A stretch of DNA of 64,000 nt, taken from NCBI GenBank assembly GCA_963736425.1, contig CAVTOX010000002.1, positions 1-64,000 of the forward strand, given 5' to 3'. The stretch is from Prado023 sp963736425 (GTDB taxonomy: Bacteria > Actinomycetota > Actinomycetes > S36-B12 > CAIYMF01). The position numbers were made by a program, and so were the translations under genes. Under the pieces are notes generated by a model, which made no database searches, was not told the origin of the DNA, and worked only from the letters and a program-made list of their open reading frames with translations. Below are positions 27,535-35,796 of this stretch, in pieces (position 1 is the stretch's first letter; each line of letters begins with the position of its first letter).

Positions 27535-28560
27535 ATGCGCGCCTGGCAGCTGGACCATCCCGGTCCGCCCGGCTCATTGCGGTGCGCAGACCTCCCCAGC
27601 CCCTGGCGATCGCCGGCGTCACAGCGTCGCGACGTGGAGGTACTGGTCCAGGTGGAGGCTGTCGGGCTGAACCCAGTCGACTTCACGAGCGCGGCCGCGG
27701 GCGATCCGGCCTGGCGCTATCCGCATGTGCTGGGACTGGACATCGCGGGTCGGGTGGTCGCGGTGCACGCGGAGCCCGCGGCGCGCCGTGAGGTCGGGTG
27801 GATGCTTCCCCAGCCGGGCACGCGTGTGGTGCTCCGCCAGGACCAGCGTGAGCCCGGAGGGTTCGCCGAGTACGTGGCCGTTCCACCGGAGGTGCTGGCT
27901 GTCATTCCCCCTGAGCTGGACCCCATCGCCGCAGCCAGCCTGCCCACTGCGGGCCTGACGGCCCTGGATGCGGTGGAGCGCCGACTGCGCCAGATCTCCG
28001 GGCACACGGTGCTCATCCACGGGGCATCCGGGGACATCGGCTCGTTCGCCGTCCAGCTGGCCAAGCTGTTCGGTGCCAAGGTGATCGCCGCGGCGCCAAC
28101 CGACGAGGAGGAGACCGTCCGGGCCCTGGGTGCTCTGTACGTGGTTGACCACCGAGCGCCGGACTTCGCCGAGCAGGTGCGGCGGATCGCGCCGGGCGGA
28201 GTGGACGCGATCATCGACACGGTGTCGGCCCGCTCAGCCACCCAGGGCCTGCCGCTGCTGCGTCATGCTGGGCATCTGGTGAGCGTGGCGGGGCGGCCCG
28301 ACCTGAGGACGATCCCTGAATCCGGTCTGGCCCCGACGGTGTCCGAGGTCGCCCTCGGAGCTGCCTACACGCACGGTGGGTTCGAGGGCCGCCGGTGGCT
28401 GACCTGGGGGCTGGAGCGACTCATGCGACTGATCATCGAGGGTCACCTGCATCCCCCGGCCATCGAGGTCATCAGCTTCGACGAGATCCCCCACGGCCTC
28501 CAGCGTCTGTCGGATCGCGCCGTGGACGGCAAGCTCGTGGCAAACCTGCGCTGGAGCTGA
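27535..28560 (+). CDS. Zinc-independent MDR / quinone-oxidoreductase-like protein
   Basis: 341 residues. N-terminal GroES-like domain (VEAVGLNPVDF, LGLDIAGRVVAV) and C-terminal Rossmann domain with HGASGDIGSFAVQLAKLFGA as NADPH-binding loop. The structural-zinc Cys cluster of alcohol dehydrogenases is absent, as expected for QOR/Zta1-like reductases. They reduce quinones or enones with NADPH in the cytoplasm; the substrate is unknown. ATG 27535 (MRAWQLDHPG) is preferred over ATG 27523 because it begins like other family members and GATGCT lies 7 nt before it. Same strand as the lactate permease. Confidence 0.8.
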   Translation: MRAWQLDHPGPPGSLRCADLPSPWRSPASQRRDVEVLVQVEAVGLNPVDFTSAAAGDPAWRYPHVLGLDIAGRVVAVHAEPAARREVGWMLPQPGTRVVLRQDQREPGGFAEYVAVPPEVLAVIPPELDPIAAASLPTAGLTALDAVERRLRQISGHTVLIHGASGDIGSFAVQLAKLFGAKVIAAAPTDEEETVRALGALYVVDHRAPDFAEQVRRIAPGGVDAIIDTVSARSATQGLPLLRHAGHLVSVAGRPDLRTIPESGLAPTVSEVALGAAYTHGGFEGRRWLTWGLERLMRLIIEGHLHPPAIEVISFDEIPHGLQRLSDRAVDGKLVANLRWS

Positions 28561-28608
28561 CCTGCCACCGGCTCGGCACGGATGTGGGCACGTGCGTGCG
28601 GCCAGGTG

Positions 28609-29025
28609 CTAGCTGCGTGTGTTGTTCACGCAGACCTTCCCCGGCGGGCAGTACTGCGGGATTGCCACCTGGGGCAGGAAGTACATCAGGGCAATGATCG
28701 CCAGTGCCGCAACGGAACCGATCCACGCCCCTCGGTAGAGGTTGTTGCTACGCGCACGGATCCGATCGGCGTACCTGCGAAGCGCCCACGCGATGACAGC
28801 CATCCCCAGGGCGAGGCCAACCGCGAAGCCGAGCTTCGCCCAGGTCACGCTGTCGGTCGCTCGGCCCGCGGCCAGCCCGAGACCACCGCCGAACAACCCC
28901 AGGACGATCGTGGCCGCGATCAGGCAGATCCCGCTGAACACCGATGTCATCAGGGTGTCGGCGGCCATCTGGTCAGGGTCCGGCTCCGGGACGTGCTCCA
29001 CCCGACCTGTGGTCGGCTTGGCCAT
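28609..29025 (-). CDS. Small membrane protein with three hydrophobic segments
   Basis: 138 residues; ATG 29025 with GGAGGTGCC directly upstream (a strong site). After an acidic N-terminus (VEHVPEPDPDQM) come three hydrophobic segments: TSVFSGICLIAATIVLGLFG, LGFAVGLALGMAVIAWALRR and WIGSVAALAIIALMYFLP. A short C-terminal tail carries two Cys (YCPPGKVCVNN). No family recognised. Probably an inner-membrane protein. It is on the same strand as, and about 90 bp downstream of, the Cys-rich gene at 29116. Confidence 0.7.
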   Translation of the reverse strand: MAKPTTGRVEHVPEPDPDQMAADTLMTSVFSGICLIAATIVLGLFGGGLGLAAGRATDSVTWAKLGFAVGLALGMAVIAWALRRYADRIRARSNNLYRGAWIGSVAALAIIALMYFLPQVAIPQYCPPGKVCVNNTRS

Positions 29026-29115
29026 GGCACCTCCTGCTACGCGATGGCCAAGGCTCTCACACTCCGACTGGTCCTGGCGGGAGCAATGCGGCTGCCGCCA
29101 GCTGGATGCTGAGCA

Positions 29116-29244
29116 CTACAGGCGGACCAGCTTGCGCTTCCTGACCGTGTAGCCCTCGGGCAGCGTGCCGTCCTTGAGCATGCGGATCGGGCAGCGCCGG
29201 CAGCGCGGCTTGTTCGAGCAGCACTTCTTCTTCGGCTTCGCCAC
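29116..29244 (-). CDS. 42-residue Cys-rich basic protein, leaderless
   Basis: GTG 29244 opens a product with a CCSN...CRRC arrangement (two Cys pairs), basic throughout (AKPKKKCC, VRKRKLVRL). TAGTAT, a near-consensus -10 box, lies exactly 6 nt before the GTG, indicating a leaderless mRNA. Very short proteins with this CC/CxxC pattern are conserved in actinobacteria and have no assigned function. The four Cys could bind zinc, and the charge suggests nucleic acid or ribosome contact; both are inference. It lies between the ATP-grasp gene (upstream on the same strand) and the three-span membrane protein. Confidence 0.65.
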   Translation of the reverse strand: MAKPKKKCCSNKPRCRRCPIRMLKDGTLPEGYTVRKRKLVRL

Positions 29245-29308
29245 GCTCCAATACTAGGTCATTGACTTAGGGTGGCCTCACTGAGCCGGGGACCAGGTCT
29301 GGGTCTGA

Positions 29309-30529
29309 TCAGTCCGCCCAGACCTGGGCCGTGCGTCCCACGTCGGACAGGATGTCCTTGAGCGTGTCGAAGTCCTCGTGCCGCAGCCGCATCCAGGCGT
29401 TCGCGTGGAACCCGGCCTCCACCGGCTGCGTGGGTGTGCCCGGTGGGGGGAAGTGCGAGGCAGTGACCAGATGGCCGTACCTGTGGCGGACCTCATCGAG
29501 GCCGGAGTACCCGCTGATGTGGCCGTCACGGTTGGGGCGCAGCGCGATCAGTCCACAGGAGTATCGGTAGCTCGGGGTGTGCTTGGGCTGGCCGTACATG
29601 AGCGCGTGGGCCCACTCGTAGTGCAGGTCCATCTCGTTGGCCTCGTTGTACATGTCCCACTGGCCCACACCCGGTGGTCGGGCCCCGATCTCGGAGAACT
29701 TCAGGCCCTTGGGCCCGAAGAACCACTCCATGTGGGTCGCCGAGGTGTCCAGGCCCAGCACCGAGATCACCCGGCGGCCCATCTCGCGGACCTCCTCGTA
29801 CTCGGCCTCCATGACGTGGTTGGTCGCGATGATCTGTGGGGAGATCCACCGCGTGCGCATCGCCTCGAGCACATTGGGGAAGTAGTGGGAAGCGAACTCG
29901 TGGCTCACGTGGCCGTTGATCGTGATCGTGTCCAGGAATCCCTCGTGGCCCTCGACGAACTCCTCCAGCGCGATCGACGTGCCGGCGTCGACGCCAGACG
30001 CGGCACAGGCCGCTGCGAGTTGCTCATCGGAATCGATCCGGAAGGTGCCTGCGGCGCCGGCCGCGTCGCGGGGCTTGAGGATGAGCGGATAGCCCACCGA
30101 CCGAGCGAAGTCCCGGGCCTCGGCCGTTGTCTCGACGGCCGATGACGCCGCGGTGGGGATGCCTGCCTCGCGCAGGACCTGCTTCATCGTCGGCTTGTCC
30201 CGGCACAGGTACGCGGCCCGCGCAGAGGTGCCCGGGATCCCACAGCGCTCGCGGACCCGGGCGACGGGCATCACGTGCGACTCGATCGAGCACTCGAGGC
30301 GATCCACCCAGGTGTGTCGCTGCGCCTGGCGCACGGCCCATTCGAGGGCCGCCTCATCGGTGACCGAGCCAACGCGGTAGTGCCAGTCGATCCACGACTT
30401 CAACTCGTCGTCGTAGTGGTCGAAGTCGTACTCGCTGATGACCATCACGTAGGCGCCGACCGCTCGCAGCGCGCGGACGAACCGGCGCTGGGTGTCGGGG
30501 AAGCGGGGTTCGACGAAGACGATGTTCAC
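29309..30529 (-). CDS. ATP-grasp family protein
   Basis: 406 residues from GTG 30529, with CATCCT 6 nt upstream and no ribosome-binding site. The N-terminal preATP-grasp domain begins MNIVFVEPRFPDTQRRFVRAL. It is followed by CRDKPTMKQVLREAGIP and YPLILKPRDAAGAAGTFRI (nucleotide-binding Lys), ALEEFVEGHEGFLDTI, and MEWFFGPKGLKFSEIGARPP, which holds the Glu/Asn-type metal site of the fold. Carboxylate-amine ligases of this type build peptide-like or carbamoyl products with ATP. No partner gene gives the substrate away. Frame intact, cytoplasmic. Confidence 0.75.
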   Translation of the reverse strand: MNIVFVEPRFPDTQRRFVRALRAVGAYVMVISEYDFDHYDDELKSWIDWHYRVGSVTDEAALEWAVRQAQRHTWVDRLECSIESHVMPVARVRERCGIPGTSARAAYLCRDKPTMKQVLREAGIPTAASSAVETTAEARDFARSVGYPLILKPRDAAGAAGTFRIDSDEQLAAACAASGVDAGTSIALEEFVEGHEGFLDTITINGHVSHEFASHYFPNVLEAMRTRWISPQIIATNHVMEAEYEEVREMGRRVISVLGLDTSATHMEWFFGPKGLKFSEIGARPPGVGQWDMYNEANEMDLHYEWAHALMYGQPKHTPSYRYSCGLIALRPNRDGHISGYSGLDEVRHRYGHLVTASHFPPPGTPTQPVEAGFHANAWMRLRHEDFDTLKDILSDVGRTAQVWAD

Positions 30530-30571
30530 ATCTGAAGGATGCCTCGGCCGGGCCCCGGGCGTCGCGCCGGA

Positions 30572-31516
30572 TCAGACGTCGTCGGGCGATGGGAGGGCGT
30601 CGTCCTCGGGCTGCGACGGCGCGGCCGCAGGATCCGGCACGGAGTCCGGGTGGACGAACCAGCCGCGCCTGATCGCCAGGGCACCGTTGAAGGCGGCGCC
30701 GAGCATCAGGGCCAGGACCGTGACGTAGACCCAGTACATGACCGCGACTGGCGCCGCGATGGCTCCGTACACCGAGCCGGCCCGGAAGATCCACGCGAAG
30801 TACCAGCGCAGGGCCCAGGAGAACCCCACCCAGAGGCCCATCGCGATCAGGGCTCCGGGGATGTCGGCGGTCCATGCGGTCCGGTGCGGGACGGCCCAGT
30901 GATACAGCGAGACCACCAGCAGCAGCACGACGACCACCTGTGCGATTGCCAGGAAGATCGAGGTGGCCGTGCCCTGCACCCCCGGGACGGCCCGAGCCAG
31001 GAACGTGGGCCCGGCAAGGATCAGCGGGATGGCCAGGATCAGGACGGACAGCCCTGCGACGTACACGCCCAACGACAGGATCTTGCTGTGGATGAACGAC
31101 CGCAACCCCTCGCGCTGGTACACGATCGTCATCGCATTGACCAGGGCGTCGACGACCCGGGACCCGGCCCAGATCGCAATCAGCACCCCCAGGATCCCCA
31201 GGGTCGTCTGCCCCCGCCCGAAGACGCTGTCCAGCAACGGCTCGAGGAGGTCGTCGATGGCCTCCGGGGTCAGCACATCGTCAGCGAGGTCCAGAACCCT
31301 GGCGCGCAACTGCTCCACGGCGTCGATCCCGAGCAGCCCTTGGAAGCGGGAGATGCCGGCGACGAGGCCCATGATCAGCCACGGCAGGGCGAACACCGCC
31401 CAGAAGGACGCCTCGGCGGCCAGCGCCGTGGACCGAGTCTGGTAGGCGACGACGAGGGCATCGCCGAGCGCGCTGCCCGAGAACCGCCGCCCTGCCGCCT
31501 GCATCCAGCCCGCCAC
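30572..31516 (-). CDS. YihY/BrkB family inner-membrane protein
   Basis: 314 residues. GTG 31516 is chosen because GGGAGG lies 5 nt upstream and the product then begins VAGWMQAAGRRFSG. The protein has about six hydrophobic helices, including ASFWAVFALPWLIMGLVAG, LGILGVLIAIWAGSRVVDAL, LGVYVAGLSVLILAIPLIL and YGAIAAPVAVMYWVYVTVLA, with the family-typical AGSVYGAIA segment. The C-terminal 30 residues are acidic and Pro-rich. YihY/BrkB proteins have no settled function; the old name ribonuclease BN was a misassignment. It diverges from the FNR gene across a region with a 60-bp dyad. Confidence 0.85.
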   Translation of the reverse strand: MAGWMQAAGRRFSGSALGDALVVAYQTRSTALAAEASFWAVFALPWLIMGLVAGISRFQGLLGIDAVEQLRARVLDLADDVLTPEAIDDLLEPLLDSVFGRGQTTLGILGVLIAIWAGSRVVDALVNAMTIVYQREGLRSFIHSKILSLGVYVAGLSVLILAIPLILAGPTFLARAVPGVQGTATSIFLAIAQVVVVLLLVVSLYHWAVPHRTAWTADIPGALIAMGLWVGFSWALRWYFAWIFRAGSVYGAIAAPVAVMYWVYVTVLALMLGAAFNGALAIRRGWFVHPDSVPDPAAAPSQPEDDALPSPDDV

Positions 31517-31580
31517 ACGCACCTCCCGCCCTGGTCCTTGGGCGAATCTAGTGCGCACGCCGGGTGCTCTCGAGCGCACG

Positions 31581-31640
31581 CCCTCCGCGAGGGGTCAGAT
31601 CCTCCACGTCGACGTGGAGGGTCCTGTCCTTGGCGGAGGG
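31581..31640. promoter_or_regulatory. 60-bp concentric dyad with a 20-bp perfect palindrome
   Basis: CCTCCACGTCGACGTGGAGG (31601-31620) is a perfect palindrome with no spacer. CCCTCCGC (31581-31588) and GCGGAGGG (31633-31640) form an outer pair sharing exactly the same centre (31610/31611), with 12-nt spacers on both sides. It lies midway between the divergent YihY (start 31516) and FNR (start 31720) genes, where a dimeric or tetrameric regulator could act on both. It would also fold as a stable RNA or DNA hairpin. Confidence 0.6.
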
Positions 31641-31719
31641 TCCGCGGCACGCAATGCCGGGTGGACACGCGCCGACCCTGGGCATCGTTGGCGGTGCTCC
31701 TCGAAGTAGGTTTGGGTTC

Positions 31720-32703
31720 GTGACCCACGAGTGCGACATCCTCATCATCGGCGCTGGCCCGGCCGGTCTCTATGCGGCCTACTACGCGGGATTTCGAGGC
31801 TGGTCAGTGGTCGTGATGGACGCCCTGCCCGAGGCCGGTGGGCAGATCACTGCCATGTACCCGGAGAAGGACATCTTCGATGTGGCCGGATACACGGCCG
31901 TCAAGGGACGCGCGCTCGTGGAGAACCTCGTCGCCTCCGCGGCGCCCTTCTCCCCCACCTACGTCCTGGGCGAGCAGGCCGTTGATCTCGACGCCCCCGA
32001 GGGGGGCCCGGTGACGGTCACCGGTTCCGCGGGCACAGTGATCTCGGCCAAGGCCGTCATCATCACCGGCGGGATCGGCTCGTTCACCCCGCGTGCCCTC
32101 CCTGCCGACGATGGGTGGGCGGGGCGGGGGTTGGTCTACTTCGTGCCCCAGTTGGCCGACCATGCTGACAAGGACGTCGTGATCGTCGGCGGCGGTGACT
32201 CCGCCTTCGACTGGGCCCACGCGTTGCAGCCGATCGCCCGGAGTGTGAGTCTCGTGCACCGCCGGGAGCAGTTCCGGGCCCACGGGGCCATGATCGACAC
32301 AGTGCGCTCCATGGGCGTCGCCCTGTTCACGTCGTGCGAGGTCAGCGCGATCCGCGGGGTGGACACCATCTCCGAGGTCGAGGTCACGCACAAGGTGACC
32401 GGTGAGGTGACGCTGCTGCCCGCGCAGACCGTCGTGGCGGCCCTGGGATTCGTGGCCAACATCGGACCGATCGCCACCTGGGGGGTGGAGCTGCTCAAGC
32501 GCCACATCGTCGTCGACACCGCGATGCGCACGAACCTGCCTCACGTGTTCGCCGCCGGAGACATCGTCACCTATCCCGGCAAGGTCCCACTGATCTCCGT
32601 AGGTTTCGGCGAGGCCGCCCTCGCGGTCAACAATGCCGCCCCGATCGTCGACCCCGGCATGGGGATCTTCCCGGGCCACTCGTCCGGGGGTTCCTCGGAG
32701 TGA
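31720..32703 (+). CDS. Ferredoxin/flavodoxin-NADP+ reductase, thioredoxin-reductase type
   Basis: 327 residues from GTG 31720; TAGGTT lies 7 nt upstream, so the mRNA is probably leaderless. FAD-binding GxGxxG at the N-terminus (CDILIIGAGPAGLYAAYYAG), GGQITAMYPEKDIFDVAGY as in type-2 FNRs, and an NAD(P)-binding site (DVVIVGGGDSAFDWAHAL) followed by HRREQFRAH for the phosphate. The CxxC of true thioredoxin reductases is absent, as expected for FNR. It moves electrons between NADPH and ferredoxin or flavodoxin. Its stop overlaps the start of the carbonic anhydrase (GTGA at 32700-32703), so the two are translationally coupled. Confidence 0.85.
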   Translation: MTHECDILIIGAGPAGLYAAYYAGFRGWSVVVMDALPEAGGQITAMYPEKDIFDVAGYTAVKGRALVENLVASAAPFSPTYVLGEQAVDLDAPEGGPVTVTGSAGTVISAKAVIITGGIGSFTPRALPADDGWAGRGLVYFVPQLADHADKDVVIVGGGDSAFDWAHALQPIARSVSLVHRREQFRAHGAMIDTVRSMGVALFTSCEVSAIRGVDTISEVEVTHKVTGEVTLLPAQTVVAALGFVANIGPIATWGVELLKRHIVVDTAMRTNLPHVFAAGDIVTYPGKVPLISVGFGEAALAVNNAAPIVDPGMGIFPGHSSGGSSE

Positions 32704-33281
32704 GCGTGGACGATCCGGTCGTCGCCGGCGCTGTCCCCTCGCGCAAGGTCGCCCCCGACCGGGGCGAGGTGCAGTCCTTCCCCACGGAGGCCTTCGCCGA
32801 TGTGATCGCGGCCAATGCCCTGTACGCCGCGTCCTTCCGAGGCCTCGGCCTCGGTGGACGGGCGGCCAAGGGGCTGGCTGTCATCACCTGCATGGACTCC
32901 CGAATCGATCCGCTGAGCATTGTCGGCATGGCGCCCGGTGACGTGAAGATCCTGCGCAACGCTGGGGCTCGGGTCACCGACGACGTCCTGCGCACCCTGG
33001 TGCTGGCCACGTACCTGCTCGACGTGACGCGCGTCCTCGTCCTTCCGCACACCCGCTGCAAGATGGTCGGGACGGCCGAGGAGGAGATCCACGCCCTGAT
33101 CGCCGAGAAGTACGGCGTTGACACCTACAGCATGGAGTTCCGAACCGTCGAGGATGAGGTGGCCGCGTTGCGGCGCGACCTGCAGCGGATCCGCAGCTTC
33201 CCCCTGCTCCCCCGCGACCTCGTGGTCGGCGGTGCCGTGTACGACGTGGACTCGGGAGCGCTGCTGCCGATCGACGCCTGA
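32700..33281 (+). CDS. Beta-class carbonic anhydrase
   Basis: 193 residues from GTG 32700, overlapping the FNR stop by 4 nt. Zinc ligands of the beta class are visible: Cys64 in CMDSRIDP (with the Asp66/Arg68 dyad), His117 and Cys120 in PHTRCKM. The length is short, like other compact actinobacterial members. It interconverts CO2 and bicarbonate in the cytoplasm. The last codons and stop form one arm of an inverted repeat shared with the end of the converging topoisomerase gene (both proteins end IDA). Confidence 0.9.
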   Translation: MSVDDPVVAGAVPSRKVAPDRGEVQSFPTEAFADVIAANALYAASFRGLGLGGRAAKGLAVITCMDSRIDPLSIVGMAPGDVKILRNAGARVTDDVLRTLVLATYLLDVTRVLVLPHTRCKMVGTAEEEIHALIAEKYGVDTYSMEFRTVEDEVAALRRDLQRIRSFPLLPRDLVVGGAVYDVDSGALLPIDA

Positions 33282-33307
33282 GTTGGGTCGACCGCTCAGG
33301 CGTCGAT
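33270..33307. terminator. Bidirectional terminator-like repeat built from two coding ends
   Basis: ATCGACGCCTGAG (33270-33282) and CTCAGGCGTCGAT (33295-33307) are perfect 13-bp complements around a 12-nt loop. The left arm is the end of the carbonic anhydrase gene (codons Ile-Asp-Ala-stop); the right arm is the same end, Ile-Asp-Ala-stop, of the converging topoisomerase gene. Neither side has a long U-run. Confidence 0.6.
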
Positions 33308-35404
33308 GCGCTCGCGGTCCAACCCGGCCGACCCGGCCACGATGAACTCCTTGCGCGGCGCGACGTCGGAGCCCATCAGCAGGTCGAACACCGTGGCCGC
33401 GTCGTGCGCGTCCTCGACGCGAACCCGGCGCAGCGTCCGCTTCCCGGGTTCCATCGTGGTCTCGCGGAGTTGGCTGGCGTCCATCTCGCCGAGTCCCTTG
33501 TAGCGCTGGGGGTCCTTCCACCGGCGCCCGGCCCGCGTGAGTTCGGCGAGCGTCGCCTTCAGCTCGGCGTCCGAGTGGGTGTAGTGGACCTCGGCCTTCT
33601 TCCCCCCCGAGGCGATCACCTCGACGCGGTGCAGGGGCGGCACAGCCGAGTAGACGCGGCCCTCGGCCAGCATCTGCGGCATGTAGCGGTGGAACAGCGT
33701 GAGGAGCAGGCAGCGGATGTGGGCGCCGTCGACGTCGGCGTCGGCCATCAGGATGACCTTGCTGTAGCGCAGCGCCTCGAGGTCGAAGGTGCGCCCGGAA
33801 CCGGCGCCGAGCACCTGGATGATCGCGGCGCACTCGGCGTTCTTGAGCATGTCGGCCAGCGAGGCCTTGTGCACGTTGAGGATCTTGCCGCGGATCGGCA
33901 GGAGCGCCTGGAACTCCGAATCGCGGGCGAGCTTTGCGGTGCCGAGCGCGGAGTTGCCCTCCACGATGAAGAGCTCCGTGCGCTCGAGGTCCTCGCTGCG
34001 GCAGTCCACGAGCTTCGCCGGCATCGAGGAGGACTCCAGGGCGTTCTTGCGTCGCTGGACGTCGCGGTGCGTGCGGGCAGCGACCCGGGCACGCATGGCG
34101 TTGGCCACCTTCTCAGCCACGGCCTTGACCACGAGCTTGTCCCCGCGCGGCGGGTTGGTCAGCCAGGCCGACAGCTCCTTGCTGACGACACTGGCAACGA
34201 TCCGCGACGCGGCGGGCGTGCCGAGGATCTCCTTGGTCTGGCCCTCGAACTGGGGCTCGGCCAGTCGGACGGTGATCACGGCGGTCGCGCCCTCAAGGGC
34301 GTCCTCCTTGGTGATCGCGCCCTCACTGGCCCGCAGCACCTTGGCGGAGGTGGCATAGTCGTTCAGCGTCTTGACCAGGGCACGCTCGAAGCCGGCCACG
34401 TGGGTACCACCCTTGGGGGTGGCCACGATGTTGACGAACGAGCGCACCTCGGTGTCGTAGTGGTTGCCCCACCGGAGCGCGATGTCGACCACGAGCTCGC
34501 GCTCGACCTCGGTGGGGACCATGTGGCCGCGCTTGTCCAGCACTGGCACCGTCTCGGTGAAGTTCCCGGACCCGGCCAGGCGCAGGACTGGTGACACCGC
34601 TTCCCCGGTCGACAGGTGCTCGGCGAACTCGGCGATCCCGCCGCGATGCGCGAACGTGCGCTCGGAGGGTGCCTCGGGGTCCCGCTCGTCGCGCACGACG
34701 ATCATCAGCCCGGGGACGAGGAAGGTCGTCTGCTGAGCTCGGGCGTACACGAGCTCGAGGTCGATCGCGGCGTCGGCAGTGAAGATCTGGGAGTCCGGCC
34801 AGAACCGCACTCGCGTGCCGGTCTTGGACCGGGCGCAGGAACCGGCCTGCCGCAGGCCCGACTTCTTCGTGAACTCCGACTCCGGACCCTCACCGTCGAA
34901 GAGCCCGGGAACACCGCGACGGAACGAGATCAGGTGCACGCGGGCATCGCGGTCGACCTCGACATCGAGCCGGGAGCTCAGCGCGTTGACCACGCTCGCC
35001 CCCACGCCGTGCAGGCCACCGGAGGCCGTGTACGAGCCCCCGCCGAACTTGCCGCCCGCATGCAGCTTGGTCATCACGACCTCGACACCGGTGAGCCGGG
35101 TTCGCGGCTCCACGTCCACGGGGATGCCCCGGCCGTCATCGTGGACCTCGACCGACCCATCGGCGCGCAGGATCATGTCGATCCGTGTGCACCACCCGCC
35201 CAGCGCCTCGTCGACCGAGTTGTCCAGGATCTCCCACAGGCAGTGCATCAGGCCCCGGGAGTCCGTCGAGCCGATGTACATCCCGGGGCGCTTGCGCACA
35301 GCCTCCAGGCCCTCGAGCACCGACAGGTTCTTCGCGGAGTACCCGGTTGCGGGCTTCTCGGTACGTCGGGCTCGCCGGGTCGGCTCGAGGGGCTCTGCAG
35401 TCAC
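33296..35404 (-). CDS. parE: Type IIA DNA topoisomerase, B subunit (ParE/GyrB-like)
   Basis: 702 residues from GTG 35404; TACCCT lies 6 nt upstream, so it is probably leaderless. GHKL ATPase domain with EILDNSVDEALGG, DDGRGIPVD and GGLHGVGASVVNALS, then the transducer domain (QTKEILGTP), the Toprim domain with IVEGNSALGTAK, LPIRGKILNVHKA and DADVDGAHI, and a C-terminal QRYKGLGEMD. The Toprim motif reads EGNSALG instead of the usual EGDSAGG, which fits the second GyrB-like protein of actinobacteria rather than canonical GyrB. It would pair with a ParC/GyrA-type subunit, which is not in this window. Role: ATP-dependent DNA strand passage, chromosome decatenation. Confidence 0.85.
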   Translation of the reverse strand: MTAEPLEPTRRARRTEKPATGYSAKNLSVLEGLEAVRKRPGMYIGSTDSRGLMHCLWEILDNSVDEALGGWCTRIDMILRADGSVEVHDDGRGIPVDVEPRTRLTGVEVVMTKLHAGGKFGGGSYTASGGLHGVGASVVNALSSRLDVEVDRDARVHLISFRRGVPGLFDGEGPESEFTKKSGLRQAGSCARSKTGTRVRFWPDSQIFTADAAIDLELVYARAQQTTFLVPGLMIVVRDERDPEAPSERTFAHRGGIAEFAEHLSTGEAVSPVLRLAGSGNFTETVPVLDKRGHMVPTEVERELVVDIALRWGNHYDTEVRSFVNIVATPKGGTHVAGFERALVKTLNDYATSAKVLRASEGAITKEDALEGATAVITVRLAEPQFEGQTKEILGTPAASRIVASVVSKELSAWLTNPPRGDKLVVKAVAEKVANAMRARVAARTHRDVQRRKNALESSSMPAKLVDCRSEDLERTELFIVEGNSALGTAKLARDSEFQALLPIRGKILNVHKASLADMLKNAECAAIIQVLGAGSGRTFDLEALRYSKVILMADADVDGAHIRCLLLTLFHRYMPQMLAEGRVYSAVPPLHRVEVIASGGKKAEVHYTHSDAELKATLAELTRAGRRWKDPQRYKGLGEMDASQLRETTMEPGKRTLRRVRVEDAHDAATVFDLLMGSDVAPRKEFIVAGSAGLDRERIDA

Positions 35405-35565
35405 TGGCCAAGGGTACCGGGGCCGACAGACACCCACGGCTCACCGCGCCACGAACCCCTTCCGTGGCGACCCCGCCTGCGGATGCAGGTTGCGCGTCTG
35501 GCGAACGTGCCAGCGGATGTCACCCGGGGATGCCACACTGGGGGAACAGCAACTGAGGAGGGGAC

Positions 35566-35796
35566 ATGGTTGGCACTCTCGAGGCGGAGGTGGCGCTCAG
35601 CGCCGCCGACCGATGTGATCGGTGTGGGGCCCAGGCCATCGCGAGGGCGACCCTGTCGTCGGGAGCGCACCTGCTCTTCTGCGGTCATCACCTGAGGGCC
35701 CACGAATCAAGCCTGCGCGATGTGTCAGCACGGATCGCGAGGACCTCGGGTGCGGCTCACCACCCCGGCAGCGGTGAGCCGACCACAGCTGGGTGA
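35566..35796 (+). CDS. DUF7455 small zinc-ribbon-like protein
   Basis: 76 residues; AGGAGGGGAC precedes ATG 35566. The core LSAADRCDRCGAQAIARATL and SGAHLLFCGHHLRAHES carries a CxxC and a CGHH motif that could bind one zinc ion. This is the conserved pattern of a short actinobacterial family of unknown function. It overlaps the next gene by 4 nt (GTGA at 35793-35796), implying one transcript with the DUF456 protein. Cytoplasmic. Confidence 0.8.
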   Translation: MVGTLEAEVALSAADRCDRCGAQAIARATLSSGAHLLFCGHHLRAHESSLRDVSARIARTSGAAHHPGSGEPTTAG

